Assembly: GCA_963664245.1 (NCBI GenBank)
Contig: OY760934.1
Span: forward strand, 2,914,001-2,978,000
Length of the DNA stretch: 64,000 bases
Source of the DNA: GCA-2711565 sp963664245
Lineage (GTDB): Bacteria > Bacteroidota > Bacteroidia > Bacteroidales > GCA-2711565
Direction of reading: 5' to 3'
Each line of letters opens with the position of its first letter. Positions within the stretch are counted from its first letter, which is position 1. Below the pieces are notes generated by a model that was given only the letters and a program-made list of their open reading frames with translations, had not been told where the DNA came from and did not search any database. Both the position numbers and the translations under genes were made by a program. Shown here one piece after another: positions 1-8,757 of the stretch.

Positions 1-275
1 TAATAAGCTTCGGCAATAGCTGGGGCATAATTTAGTGCGGCTGAACCGGAAGTGCAGGCGATGGCCACCGGTTTTTTTGTTTGTTGGGCCATTCCCAGGG
101 CAAAGAATCCGGCCGAGCGTTCGTCGGCTATGCTCAGCATTTCAATTCCTTTTTGTTGCTGAAATGCCAGAATAATAGGGGCATTGCGCGAACCGGGAGA
201 GATCACGATATGTGTCATCCCTTTTTTTACACAAATTTTTGCCAGATGCTTGATGCCGGTTTTGCTGTGGTTCAT
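1..275 (-). CDS. menD: MenD N-terminus (partial, runs off the left edge)
   Basis: Encodes the first 91 residues of 2-succinyl-5-enolpyruvyl-6-hydroxy-3-cyclohexene-1-carboxylate synthase, the ThDP enzyme that joins isochorismate and 2-oxoglutarate in menaquinone synthesis. Seen directly: the translation from the ATG at 275 contains VISPGSRNAPI and the ThDP-binding-type ADERSAGFFALGMA, then ACTSGSAALNYAPAIAEAY, all in the order expected at a MenD N-terminus. It lies downstream of menF on the same strand, which matches the pathway order. The gene continues beyond base 1, so activity and full length cannot be judged. The gap to menF (118 nt) holds a REP-like hairpin. Confidence 0.93.
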   Translation of the reverse strand, partial: MNHSKTGIKHLAKICVKKGMTHIVISPGSRNAPIILAFQQQKGIEMLSIADERSAGFFALGMAQQTKKPVAIACTSGSAALNYAPAIAEAY

Positions 276-312
276 GTTTTAAAGATTGCTAATACAAACT
301 TAAGAATTTTAT

Positions 313-352
313 GTCATTCCGAACGATCATCCTGAGCGGAGTCGAAGGATCG
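313..352. repeat. REP-like intergenic hairpin between menF and menD
   Basis: Contains ATCCTGAGCGGAGTCGAAGG, a sequence I recognise as a common dispersed intergenic element in Bacteroidota. CGATC-AT-CCT pairs with AGGATCG around a short loop, giving an imperfect stem. It sits between two genes of one pathway and could modulate transcript processing. Only one copy was noticed in this window, so its repetitive nature is from general knowledge. Confidence 0.5.
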
Positions 353-393
353 TTTCAACTTTGCTTAAAATCTTCGGGTTCTACAGAATGGTA

Positions 394-1464
394 TTACAAA
401 AGTGATTCCAAAGTCTTGGCTTTTAGTTCGGTTTCTTGCCATTCTTTTTCGGCCACGGAATCTTTAGTCAAGCCGCCGCCAACAAACAAATTCAGAGTGT
501 GTTTATCAAAGTGCAAACAACGCAAGTTAACATAAAGGTGGATTTCTTTTTTTAAATTGTAAGAACCGAGAAATCCCGTGTAGTAAGCTCTTTGATGAGA
601 TTCGTTTTGGTTGATAAAATTCAGGGCCTCTATTTTGGGGAGCCCGCAAACCGCCGGGGTAGGGTGCAGCTCCTTAATGAGTGTTGGAATATTTTTTATT
701 TCATCAGCAGGAAACATAAAACTGGTTTTTAGGTGAGCCACATTTGCAGCTTCAATGGTTTCCTTGTTTTTTGAAATGGTGGAAACCTGTTTTTTTAGAA
801 TATTTTCAATGTAATCGACCACAAATTTTTGTTCTTTAATTTCTTTGCTGTTCCAGTTGTAGTTGCTTGATTTTTCTTGTGTCCCGGCCAGGGCAACGGT
901 TTTAACGGTCTTGTTTTTTATCTCAAACAGAACCTCCGGACTGGCTCCCAACCAAATTCCACTTTGTGGTGTGTAAAAAATATAATTGAATGATTGCTGG
1001 TAATTTTGGTTCAGCTTTTCAAAAAGATCGATAATATTGAAGGATTTTTTTGCTTTTACTTTTTTTATTCTTGACAGAACCAGCTTCTGAAACTTTCTGC
1101 TATCCAGTGCTTTTTTAAAAATGTTAAACGTGTTGAAATATTCTTCTTTTGTTGCTTCTTCGAAATGACCCAGTGACGGTTTTGCTCGCGGAGAGTGGTC
1201 GGCGATCCTTACAAATTCTTTTATGCTTTCGCCTTCTTCAAACAAAAATTCATCTTTAATTAGAAGAATAGGGTGTTGTTTTTCATCAAACGGATGAATA
1301 ATGAAGCCGTTTTCAGCTTCGGATAAATCAGTTATTTCTTTTGCTTCGCCTTTTTGAGCAATGAATTGGAAGTTGTTTTTTCCGGGGAGGGTGAAGGCTG
1401 CAAAGGATAATCTTTTGCCAAGGCAATGTTTTAAAAAATTATAATTTGTGGTTAAATTGTCCAT
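394..1464 (-). CDS. menF: Isochorismate synthase (chorismate-binding enzyme)
   Basis: Converts chorismate to isochorismate, the entry step of menaquinone synthesis, in the cytosol. The 356-residue protein shows the chorismate-binding fold signatures: KFQKLVLSR at about 124-132 (K127 is the likely general base), GASPEVL at 173-179, LAGT at 192-195, HPTPAVCGLP at 267-276 and a glycine-rich GGGLTKDS at 329-336. Length fits MenF/EntC-type single-domain enzymes. Anthranilate or aminodeoxychorismate synthase is less likely because menD follows directly downstream and a hotdog thioesterase lies 22 nt past its upstream end. Confidence 0.93.
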   Translation of the reverse strand: MDNLTTNYNFLKHCLGKRLSFAAFTLPGKNNFQFIAQKGEAKEITDLSEAENGFIIHPFDEKQHPILLIKDEFLFEEGESIKEFVRIADHSPRAKPSLGHFEEATKEEYFNTFNIFKKALDSRKFQKLVLSRIKKVKAKKSFNIIDLFEKLNQNYQQSFNYIFYTPQSGIWLGASPEVLFEIKNKTVKTVALAGTQEKSSNYNWNSKEIKEQKFVVDYIENILKKQVSTISKNKETIEAANVAHLKTSFMFPADEIKNIPTLIKELHPTPAVCGLPKIEALNFINQNESHQRAYYTGFLGSYNLKKEIHLYVNLRCLHFDKHTLNLFVGGGLTKDSVAEKEWQETELKAKTLESLL

Positions 1465-1486
1465 TTTCTAACGGGGCTAAAGCTCG

Positions 1487-1906
1487 TTATTTTTCAATAA
1501 TCATGTTGGTTAAACGGCTTACCGAAACTAATTTCCCGTCTTCGTTTTTAATCTCGATGTTCCAAACATGGGTGTTTCGGCCTCGGTGGATGATCTTTGC
1601 CTCGCCATAAACAAAGCCTTTGGTAGCTGCGCTCACATGGTTGGCGCTGATATTGGCTCCGCGTACATCGTATTTGTTCATGTCAACCAAAAGTACCGAT
1701 CCTAAACTGCCAATAGTTTCGGACAGTGCCAGGCTGGCTCCGCCATGCAGAATTCCCATGGGTTGCAGGGTTTTTTCATTCACGGGCATTTTGGCTTTTA
1801 CGTAACCTTCTTTGGTTTCCATATACTCAATGCCTAGGGTTTCCATTAAGGTGTTTTGGCTGGTTTTATTGAGTTCTTCTATGGGGACATTTAAGTTCAT
1901 CATCAT
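1487..1906 (-). CDS. menI: PaaI-type hotdog thioesterase, probable DHNA-CoA thioesterase
   Basis: Small hotdog-fold acyl-CoA thioesterase. Seen: the motif LHGGASLALSETIGS, holding the oxyanion HGG and the likely catalytic Glu, and a typical C-terminal strand RNTHVWNIEI. Its place immediately upstream of menF and menD suggests it hydrolyses 1,4-dihydroxy-2-naphthoyl-CoA in menaquinone synthesis; that substrate is inferred from context. The reading frame is open back to a TTG at 1927, but this overlaps a -7 promoter box, so I start at the ATG triplet beginning at 1906 (MMMNLN). A start one or two codons later is equally possible. Confidence 0.8.
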   Translation of the reverse strand: MMMNLNVPIEELNKTSQNTLMETLGIEYMETKEGYVKAKMPVNEKTLQPMGILHGGASLALSETIGSLGSVLLVDMNKYDVRGANISANHVSAATKGFVYGEAKIIHRGRNTHVWNIEIKNEDGKLVSVSRLTNMIIEK

Positions 1907-1924
1907 TGCAATATGTATTTTTAA

Positions 1925-1932
1925 CAAAGATA
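1925..1932 (-). promoter_or_regulatory. -7 promoter box TATCTTTG for the menaquinone genes
   Basis: On the minus strand TATCTTTG matches the Bacteroidota sigma-ABfr -7 consensus TAnnTTTG exactly, about 18 nt upstream of the chosen thioesterase start. No clear TTTG -33 element was found at the usual spacing. Confidence 0.5.
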
Positions 1933-1984
1933 AGGCTTATTCCCCAAGTCATAGGAAGGCTAGCTTTAATTATAAAATCTTTTA

Positions 1985-2018
1985 ATAAAAAATCACCCCC
2001 AACTTAAGTTGGAGGTGA
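1985..2018 (-). terminator. Rho-independent terminator after the TlpA-like gene
   Basis: On the minus strand TCACCTCCAACTT pairs with AAGTTGGGGGTGA (one G-T pair) and is followed by TTTTTTA. It lies 30 nt past the stop of the thioredoxin-like lipoprotein and ends the sigma-FecR-SusC-SusD-TlpA block. Confidence 0.85.
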
Positions 2019-2048
2019 TACACACAAGCACTTCTTTCGTTAATTTTA

Positions 2049-3539
2049 TTAAAGCAATTTATTTAATAGATCTCTCAACTCTTGGTTAGAAGGGCGTAAA
2101 GCATTTGCAGAAATGATCTTGCCTGAAGGATCAATCAGTATAAAACGTGGTATGCTATTAATATTCATTTTTTTAATAAAATCTGATTCGGCTGCTTTAT
2201 CAGCTACCAATTGAATCCCTTTCATGTTGTGCTCTTTTACATATTGTTCCCATTTATCCCAATCCTTTTGTTTATCGACAGAAATACTTACGAATGCAAT
2301 ATTTTTATCATGATAATCGTCTTCTACTTTTTTCAGGTGTGGAATTTCAGCTTTACACGGGCTGCACCATGTGGCCCATACATCAATGTATACAAATTTC
2401 CCCCGCAGGCTTTTTAGCGAAACTGTTTTTCCGTTAATATCTTTGTAAGAAAATTCCGGAGCGTGGGCATTATCAACAAAAGTTACGGCATTATGATAGA
2501 TGTCTTCTAAAGCTTTTTTGTAATCAGGACGGGTCAATTTTGTTGAATATTCTTTATAATATTGATTTAAAATAGCGGTATCTTTTGACCTTTTTAAAAT
2601 ATTAGTAACAAATGAATATTCAAAGTACTCAAGAATATACGGATTGCTTATTTCTCCTTTTTCTGCAATAATTGGTGATTTTATTTTTTTACTTGTATTG
2701 TCCTGTTTCTGAGGAGGTGTTTTGTATTTGTTTATGGAGAGAAATGAAATATACGATGAGATTACTTGTCGATATGCAGAAGAATTGCGAAATAGTATTT
2801 CATCATTTTTATCCCAACCAAGATAAATTGAGTCATCTAATTTTTTTTTTTCTTCAATCGTAAATGTTTTTACCGATGTTGCTGCGTATGCAGAAGTCCG
2901 TTGTTTCGCATAGTCAGCCGCATTTTGATCGAGTTTCTCCATCATGGCATGAAATTCAGCTAGTTTTTTTAAATTTTTTCCATAATAAACGGAATAAATC
3001 ATGAGCAAGTTTTTCCCATAGAACTTCAAATCAAGGGAAGCTTGTTCCCGGAAAAATTCATCGTTGCTTTTATTGAAAATCTTTTCTCCATTTTTCTGAA
3101 AAGCATCTATTTTCTCAAGAAAATCAGTCACATTCATATAATAGGCATCTTGTGTACATTTCATATTTTCATCTACCGGAATAAAATCCGGAAGCTGTTT
3201 TATTGCTTCACGCAGGGCATTGTTTTCAATGCCACCTCTCCCGGAAAATATATATTCTCCGTTCTCTGAAGCTTGGATGTTTAATTCGTATCCGGAATTA
3301 AAATATACGGTGCCAATTTCATCAACTTCATAAAAGCCTTTTGATAAATCATCTATCTTGATTGAAAAAGAGCCATCTTCATTTACAGGCACATCAATCT
3401 TTAAACCATCAATGTTACGTATATGTATAACTGATAAGTCTTTTTTGTTCAGTTTCCCGGAAAAATTGACGAGTTTTGGTTGTGTGAAAGCACATGAGCT
3501 TAAAAAAAGGAAAGCCAGTACGTATATGTAATATTTCAT
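2049..3539 (-). CDS. TlpA-like thioredoxin-fold lipoprotein with DUF4369-like N-terminus
   Basis: A 496-residue envelope disulfide oxidoreductase-type protein. Lipoprotein signal with lipobox LFLSSC (C16); residues about 22-115 resemble the beta-rich DUF4369 domain; a long helical middle follows; residues about 358-496 form an AhpC/TSA-thioredoxin domain with the active site WCSPC at 391-395 and a cis-Pro-type SIPRFILID segment. Proteins of this architecture reduce or protect periplasmic thiols; the partner is unknown. It is the last gene of the SusC/SusD locus, separated from susD by 175 nt that contain a strong hairpin, so it may be expressed at a different level from susCD. Confidence 0.88.
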   Translation of the reverse strand: MKYYIYVLAFLFLSSCAFTQPKLVNFSGKLNKKDLSVIHIRNIDGLKIDVPVNEDGSFSIKIDDLSKGFYEVDEIGTVYFNSGYELNIQASENGEYIFSGRGGIENNALREAIKQLPDFIPVDENMKCTQDAYYMNVTDFLEKIDAFQKNGEKIFNKSNDEFFREQASLDLKFYGKNLLMIYSVYYGKNLKKLAEFHAMMEKLDQNAADYAKQRTSAYAATSVKTFTIEEKKKLDDSIYLGWDKNDEILFRNSSAYRQVISSYISFLSINKYKTPPQKQDNTSKKIKSPIIAEKGEISNPYILEYFEYSFVTNILKRSKDTAILNQYYKEYSTKLTRPDYKKALEDIYHNAVTFVDNAHAPEFSYKDINGKTVSLKSLRGKFVYIDVWATWCSPCKAEIPHLKKVEDDYHDKNIAFVSISVDKQKDWDKWEQYVKEHNMKGIQLVADKAAESDFIKKMNINSIPRFILIDPSGKIISANALRPSNQELRDLLNKLL

Positions 3540-3643
3540 CTGCTTGTTTTTTTGTGGTTATTATCTGTTTTTAATTTAAGAAGTGTAGTGTCGGAATTCT
3601 TTTGAACACAATAACACAGCTGCTTCATAAAGATTAATTAATG

Positions 3644-3693
3644 AAATAGCAAGACGCTTTGATACCTCAGTTCATCCTTGCGCCTTGCTATTT
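3644..3693. promoter_or_regulatory. Intercistronic hairpin between susD and tlpA-like gene
   Basis: AAATAGCAAGACGC at 3644-3657 pairs with GCGCCTTGCTATTT at 3680-3693 with one mismatch around a 22-nt loop. A T-rich run follows on the plus strand; on the minus (transcribed) strand there is no strong U-run, so it is more likely an mRNA-stabilising or attenuating stem than a full terminator. Confidence 0.55.
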
Positions 3694-3714
3694 TTATCAT
3701 TTTTTTTTAAGAAT

Positions 3715-5061
3715 TTACGGATGATTAAGCTCCATATCCGGGTTGAACATTTGTACCCGTACCGGAATCTCAAACGTATATTTAGGACTGTGTGGAGGAA
3801 GTGTTGCCTCAATCTCCATTGTTTCTACGTCAATACGTCGGACTTCCGGCATACGCCCCTCCTGATCCAAACGCTTCATGTCAAACCAACGTAAGCCACT
3901 AAAAGCTAATTCTATTCTTCTCTCATTAAGAACTTTTATTAAGGCTTCTTCTCCTGAAGTTGCTGTTTGATAAGTATATGAGTCAGCCTTTATACGGTTT
4001 TGCCTGAGCATATTTACAATGTCCATGGCATCTCCAAACTTATTTTCTCTGGCAAGTAATTCGGCTTTGGTCAAATACATTTCTGGAAAAGTGATCCCGA
4101 AATTATAAACTCCGGGGAAAGAAAAACGGCTTAAACTATTATTAGAAGTCGTTGTTAAAAAAGAATAACGGATATCAGTCGTGTCAAAATAACTGTGCAG
4201 ATCATCCGAATAGATCATCCCTCCAGCACTTCCGCTTACAGAGGCCCTTTGCCAGAGTACTTCAGGATTGAGCTCATATTTAGGAACTTCGTTGCTGTTA
4301 TTATAAGAATTATAATCGAGTATACTATGCGTTGCCTCCAGTGCCATATTTGTATATGTTTTTGCATTGGCATAATCGGCCATATACAAGTAAATCCGGC
4401 TCAATAACCCATAAGCTGCATATTTGGTAAGCCTGTAACGATTAATGTTCGTTTCAGGTAATGAATTTATAGCTATGGTTATATCACTGATTATAGCATC
4501 TAATGTGGCTTGTAAGGAAGATCTGCCAGGTGCTTTATCTGTAACACTAATACTGGTAACCATCGGAAGACCAGGGTCTGTAGCAGCCGTAGCAGGATCA
4601 TATGCTTTGGCAAATACGGTTAGTAAGTCCAGATAGCAGTTTGCCCTTATTACCAATGCCTCAGCCACTAGCTGTTGTTTTTCTTCAGCAGTACCTTCTG
4701 AAGCATCGGGTACTCCACTAATAATCACATTGGCATCATAAATACAACGGTATAATGGCCCCCATATATCTGGGCTAGCTTTTTCGTTGACAGTAATGAT
4801 AGAGCGCCAGTAATAACCATTGGCTTTGGGGATTTCACTCAATTCATCCAGATCATTAAAAACATCGTCTGTAAAATCAAGAAGGTTTATGGGGAATGTT
4901 TTTGTTAAAGTCGGAGAATTCAACATGGATTCATAATCAGCTAGTGTTTCTGGTATAACAAGCCCTTTTGGTGTTACCTCAAGAAACTTATCACAGGAAG
5001 AAAAAATGCCTGTAATAATGAGTAAAACGATTATTATGTATTTATTTTTCATGGGATTCAT
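3715..5061 (-). CDS. SusD/RagB-family nutrient-binding outer-membrane lipoprotein
   Basis: Surface lipoprotein that caps a SusC transporter and binds its ligand. Seen: lipoprotein signal with GIFSSC (C23), SusD-like N-terminal TPR region (FLEVTPKG, IRANCYLDLLTVFAKAY) and the C-terminal RagB signature LNERRIELAFSGLRWFDMKR. At 448 residues it is shorter than most SusD proteins. It begins 2 nt after the SusC stop, so the two are translationally close. The ligand cannot be read from sequence; no glycoside hydrolase lies in the locus, so a peptide, metal chelate or other solute is as likely as a glycan. Start could also be Met4. Confidence 0.93.
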   Translation of the reverse strand: MNPMKNKYIIIVLLIITGIFSSCDKFLEVTPKGLVIPETLADYESMLNSPTLTKTFPINLLDFTDDVFNDLDELSEIPKANGYYWRSIITVNEKASPDIWGPLYRCIYDANVIISGVPDASEGTAEEKQQLVAEALVIRANCYLDLLTVFAKAYDPATAATDPGLPMVTSISVTDKAPGRSSLQATLDAIISDITIAINSLPETNINRYRLTKYAAYGLLSRIYLYMADYANAKTYTNMALEATHSILDYNSYNNSNEVPKYELNPEVLWQRASVSGSAGGMIYSDDLHSYFDTTDIRYSFLTTTSNNSLSRFSFPGVYNFGITFPEMYLTKAELLARENKFGDAMDIVNMLRQNRIKADSYTYQTATSGEEALIKVLNERRIELAFSGLRWFDMKRLDQEGRMPEVRRIDVETMEIEATLPPHSPKYTFEIPVRVQMFNPDMELNHP

Positions 5062-5063
5062 TT

Positions 5064-8000
5064 TTAAAAATTAGTTGAGAATGTAAGGCTGTAAAATGGT
5101 TGTGTTTCGAGCCTGCGAACTCCCGAAACACGATTGATTGCATCAGGGTCAACATCGTTTCCACTAAACGTATAGCGGAAAAGGTTCTGAGCCTGAAAAC
5201 GTAACTGTGTATTATAAAAGCCCATCTTTTTTATGAATCCGGCTTTTACATTATAGGTGATGACCAAATCCCTGAGTCTGATGTGATCTGCTTTGCGAAC
5301 AAATTGTGAGGCATACTGGTAAGCATATAATGCGGAAGATTGGTAATAACCAGGTGCGCTGTTATCCGATCCTACGTAGCCGGGTATCAAGGTGTTCTCT
5401 TCATCTCCTGCTTCTCTCCAGTAATTAGATGATCCTTCTAACGGATGGCTAATAGAAGAATTGATAGTATTAGGATTTGGTTGCTCCACCCTCATTATAT
5501 GCCCGCCATAATACATGAATAAGAAAGAAATATTGAGGTTGCCAAAAGTAAATTGGTTATTTAATCCTAAAACATATTTAGGGGTTGTTGTCCCGTTATA
5601 GATCAGGTCTTCAAGTACAACATCTACCACAGAGTTTCCATAAAACCCCAATACTTTTTCATTTCCTTCTTTGTCATAAACAAAGGGTTGCCCCAATGAA
5701 TTTAATCCCCCGTAGTTGTAGCTGAACAAAGAATTTATGGGATACCCTTTTACAATATTAGTTTTTCCGGTTATGCTAGCAGAATTAAAATATTCGTCAG
5801 TTTTTACGGTCAATACTTTATTGTGGTTAAAAGATGCTGTTAGCTGGGTTCGCCATTCGAACGTTTTCCCTTTTATATTGAGGGTATTCAACATCAGTTC
5901 CAATCCTTTATTTTGTATTGAAGCCGTATTGGCATTGTACTCATTAAACCCGGAAGTCGGGTCTGCATCATAGTTCCCGAATACATCGGTTGTTTTTTTG
6001 AGATACCAGTCCAGCGAACCCGAGATACGGCTGTTTAAGAGGGTAAAATCCATTCCCAGGTTGTAGTTTCTGGTAGTCTCCCATCTTAACGATTGGTTTT
6101 CAGGTGATAGTACATCATTGTATGCCAAAGGAGTATTCAGGCTTGTATTAAGCCCGGTTGACAAAATAAGAAAAGGCCCGTTTTCACTGTTGGGTATATT
6201 ACCGTTAAAGCCGGTAGCAGTTCTTATTTGCAGAAAATCTACCCAGCTAAATTGTTTCATAAATTCTTCCTCGCTTAAATGCCAGTTCAAGCCGGCGGAC
6301 CACAGCGGTTTGTACTTATATTTAGGATCTGCTCCAAATAAATTAGATTGGTCAATCCGAAAACTTGCCGTAGCAATATATTTCCCTTTATAAGTATAGG
6401 TTCCCTGTCCGTAATAGGACATGAATCTACGGTCGGTTTCTGATTCTTTGAAATAGGATGTGCTGTTGAAATAGGCAAGTCCTCTTAATTCACTGAACGC
6501 AGGAGTTGATGCGGCATTCACTTCTCCCATATTAATTGGTTTACTGATGAGGGTTTGATCATCGTAACCAAAAAAGGTTGTTGTATATCCTTGGTTCAAC
6601 AACTTTTGTTGCTCAATTCCCAGAATCCCTGAAATATGGTGATCGCCTTCCTGAAACCGATGATCGACGTTTAACTGGGTTCTGAGGGTGTAATTTGATA
6701 TTTGTTGGTTGGTTCTAGTTAAGATATTCCCTTGAGGCATATTTGTATATAATGCTTTGCCAGTAGCAGGATCTTTCAGTGCCGTATAATTTAACAAATT
6801 TCTTACATTATAAGTATCTTCAAGCTGTAGCTGATCAGACAATATATTTTGGTTTTCATACTTGCCCCCGATATCCATATTCAACCAATTTGTGATTTTT
6901 ACATTCAATCTTCCCTGGAACCTGATGGATGATCCTTTAATGGTATTGGTATTGCTGGTTAGTTCCCTGTAAGGATAATAAAACATATCATAAAGGCCCA
7001 ATGCCATTAACGTATTATTTGTAGTTTCTGTAACTGCTTCTGATAAATAACTTCTCCCCGGGGTTCCTCCAACAGGCAATGCATTTCCATTTTCATCTGC
7101 AAGATGCTCATAAGGGAAAAAATCAGTATAGGGAGGAGTATAGCCACTTATATCCTTACTGTTTGTGTAGTTCCCCCTGAAATCAAATTTAATTCGTTCG
7201 GAAAATTTAAAATTCATTCCCATGTTCAGAATAAGTTGTTGGTTTTCAGACCTGCGGTTAACAGGTGTTTCGTTGATATAATTTATCCCCAGGATATAAG
7301 TGGCTCTTTCTGTACCTCCACTCACATCAAAATTTATATTTTGTGTCATCCTGTTTTGGTAAAACAAGCGTTCATATTCTTTTAAATTATCATACAAACC
7401 AAGTTCTGCCAGTCTTTGATTTGCTTCTTCTTCGGTTAGTAACGGATTGGATACTAAAAATTGGGTCATCCCAAACATAATTTCCTCAACAGGGTTCATT
7501 TTATTGTACCCTAATAGGTATAAAAAAAAGTTAGGCTGTGATATGTTAAATTCTTCCTTTTGTAATTGCACAAATTCATCGGCAGGGGCATATTTCAGAT
7601 AACTGAAATCTGGTTTGCTTTGAACCGCATAAGTAGCACGCAGGTTAAAAACAGGTTTCCCTGCTTTTCCATTTTTAGTTTCAATAACAATTACACCATT
7701 TGAGGCTCTTACTCCATAGATTGAAGCCGCCGCCGCATCACGCAATACACTCACAGAAACAATGTCATTAGGATTGATGGTAAGCAAATCGATTTCCAGG
7801 GGAAACCCATCAACCACAATCAAAGGCTGTATGGTTGCATTAAAAGTAGAAACGCCTCTAATTGAAAATTCTTCGGTTTGAGGGTTATAAACCAGCCCGG
7901 GAATTTTCCCTTCCAGGCTTTCCAAAAAATCTCCGGTAACGGCAATACGCTGTTGATAATCTTTTTCAACGATTATACTGGCTGCACCGGTGATTTGTGC

Positions 8001-8660
8001 CTTTTTGAGTTTTTGATACCCGGTATTATAAACGATTGATACCTCTCCCAATTCCGCAACTTTTTCTGTCATTACTACATTGATCTCGGTTTTGTCGCTT
8101 ATTGCAACCTCTTGTTTGGTATAGCCTATAAAACTAAAGACCAAGGTGGAATTTCTGGGTGCTTTAATGGCATAATAGCCATTGGCATCGGTAGTGGTTC
8201 CTTTCAGTGTACCTTTAATTAATACTGTAGCACCAAGGAGAGGGAGCCCTTTTTTATCAGTTACACGACCGATTATGCTTACCGTTTCTTTACTTTTTAC
8301 TTCTTTCCGGAAAATAACATAATTTTCCATGATTTTATAAGAACAACCTATTTGAGGGGCTATCTCATTCAATACTTCCTTTAAGGTAGAGTTACTGGCA
8401 TTTACCGAAATTGATTGTTCTTCATTAAGATCCTCTTGGTTGTAAAAAAAGATCATGTTTGTTTTCGATTTTAGGATGTTAAGCACTTCTGAGAGTTTTA
8501 CATCCTTTAGGTTCAAATCGAACCTTACATCTTGAGAGAAACTAATCGCCGGGAATTGCAGAATAAATGCAAGACAAAAAAATAGCGCTAATTTCTTGAT
8601 TTTAAAGAATTTTATTCCTCTTTTTCTCATGAAGGAATAATGTGTAAACCATTTTTTCAT
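5064..8660 (-). CDS. SusC/RagA-family TonB-dependent transporter with STN signalling domain
   Basis: Outer-membrane TonB-dependent importer of 1198 residues. Domains in order: signal segment about 22-42; STN (secretin/TonB N-terminal) about 46-118; carboxypeptidase-regulatory-like domain about 127-205; plug about 218-330 with the SusC signature IQPLIVVDGFPLE; then a 22-strand-type barrel ending in an aromatic residue (FSTNF), the BAM recognition signal. The STN domain marks it as a transducer that talks to the FecR protein encoded just upstream, which controls the ECF sigma factor. Met11 is an alternative start. The pairing with SusD is direct (2-nt gap). Confidence 0.95.
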   Translation of the reverse strand: MKKWFTHYSFMRKRGIKFFKIKKLALFFCLAFILQFPAISFSQDVRFDLNLKDVKLSEVLNILKSKTNMIFFYNQEDLNEEQSISVNASNSTLKEVLNEIAPQIGCSYKIMENYVIFRKEVKSKETVSIIGRVTDKKGLPLLGATVLIKGTLKGTTTDANGYYAIKAPRNSTLVFSFIGYTKQEVAISDKTEINVVMTEKVAELGEVSIVYNTGYQKLKKAQITGAASIIVEKDYQQRIAVTGDFLESLEGKIPGLVYNPQTEEFSIRGVSTFNATIQPLIVVDGFPLEIDLLTINPNDIVSVSVLRDAAAASIYGVRASNGVIVIETKNGKAGKPVFNLRATYAVQSKPDFSYLKYAPADEFVQLQKEEFNISQPNFFLYLLGYNKMNPVEEIMFGMTQFLVSNPLLTEEEANQRLAELGLYDNLKEYERLFYQNRMTQNINFDVSGGTERATYILGINYINETPVNRRSENQQLILNMGMNFKFSERIKFDFRGNYTNSKDISGYTPPYTDFFPYEHLADENGNALPVGGTPGRSYLSEAVTETTNNTLMALGLYDMFYYPYRELTSNTNTIKGSSIRFQGRLNVKITNWLNMDIGGKYENQNILSDQLQLEDTYNVRNLLNYTALKDPATGKALYTNMPQGNILTRTNQQISNYTLRTQLNVDHRFQEGDHHISGILGIEQQKLLNQGYTTTFFGYDDQTLISKPINMGEVNAASTPAFSELRGLAYFNSTSYFKESETDRRFMSYYGQGTYTYKGKYIATASFRIDQSNLFGADPKYKYKPLWSAGLNWHLSEEEFMKQFSWVDFLQIRTATGFNGNIPNSENGPFLILSTGLNTSLNTPLAYNDVLSPENQSLRWETTRNYNLGMDFTLLNSRISGSLDWYLKKTTDVFGNYDADPTSGFNEYNANTASIQNKGLELMLNTLNIKGKTFEWRTQLTASFNHNKVLTVKTDEYFNSASITGKTNIVKGYPINSLFSYNYGGLNSLGQPFVYDKEGNEKVLGFYGNSVVDVVLEDLIYNGTTTPKYVLGLNNQFTFGNLNISFLFMYYGGHIMRVEQPNPNTINSSISHPLEGSSNYWREAGDEENTLIPGYVGSDNSAPGYYQSSALYAYQYASQFVRKADHIRLRDLVITYNVKAGFIKKMGFYNTQLRFQAQNLFRYTFSGNDVDPDAINRVSGVRRLETQPFYSLTFSTNF

Positions 8661-8686
8661 AAATTTGTATTTAGTAGTTAAACATG

Positions 8687-8754
8687 GCTATCAGCGTTAC
8701 AGCGCTATGATAGCATTAATTATCATAAGCGGGATGTTACAGCATTCCGCTTAT
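8687..8754. promoter_or_regulatory. Two tandem hairpins with the same loop core between fecR-like and susC
   Basis: Hairpin A (8687-8714) pairs GCTATCA with TGATAGC and an inner GCG/CGC; hairpin B (8725-8754) pairs ATAAGCGGGATG with CATTCCGCTTAT, one mismatch. Both loops carry GTTACAGC (8696-8703 and 8736-8743). They occupy almost all of the 97-nt gap between the FecR stop and the SusC start and could act as a partial terminator or as a leader element of susC. Confidence 0.6.
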
Positions 8755-8757
8755 TTT

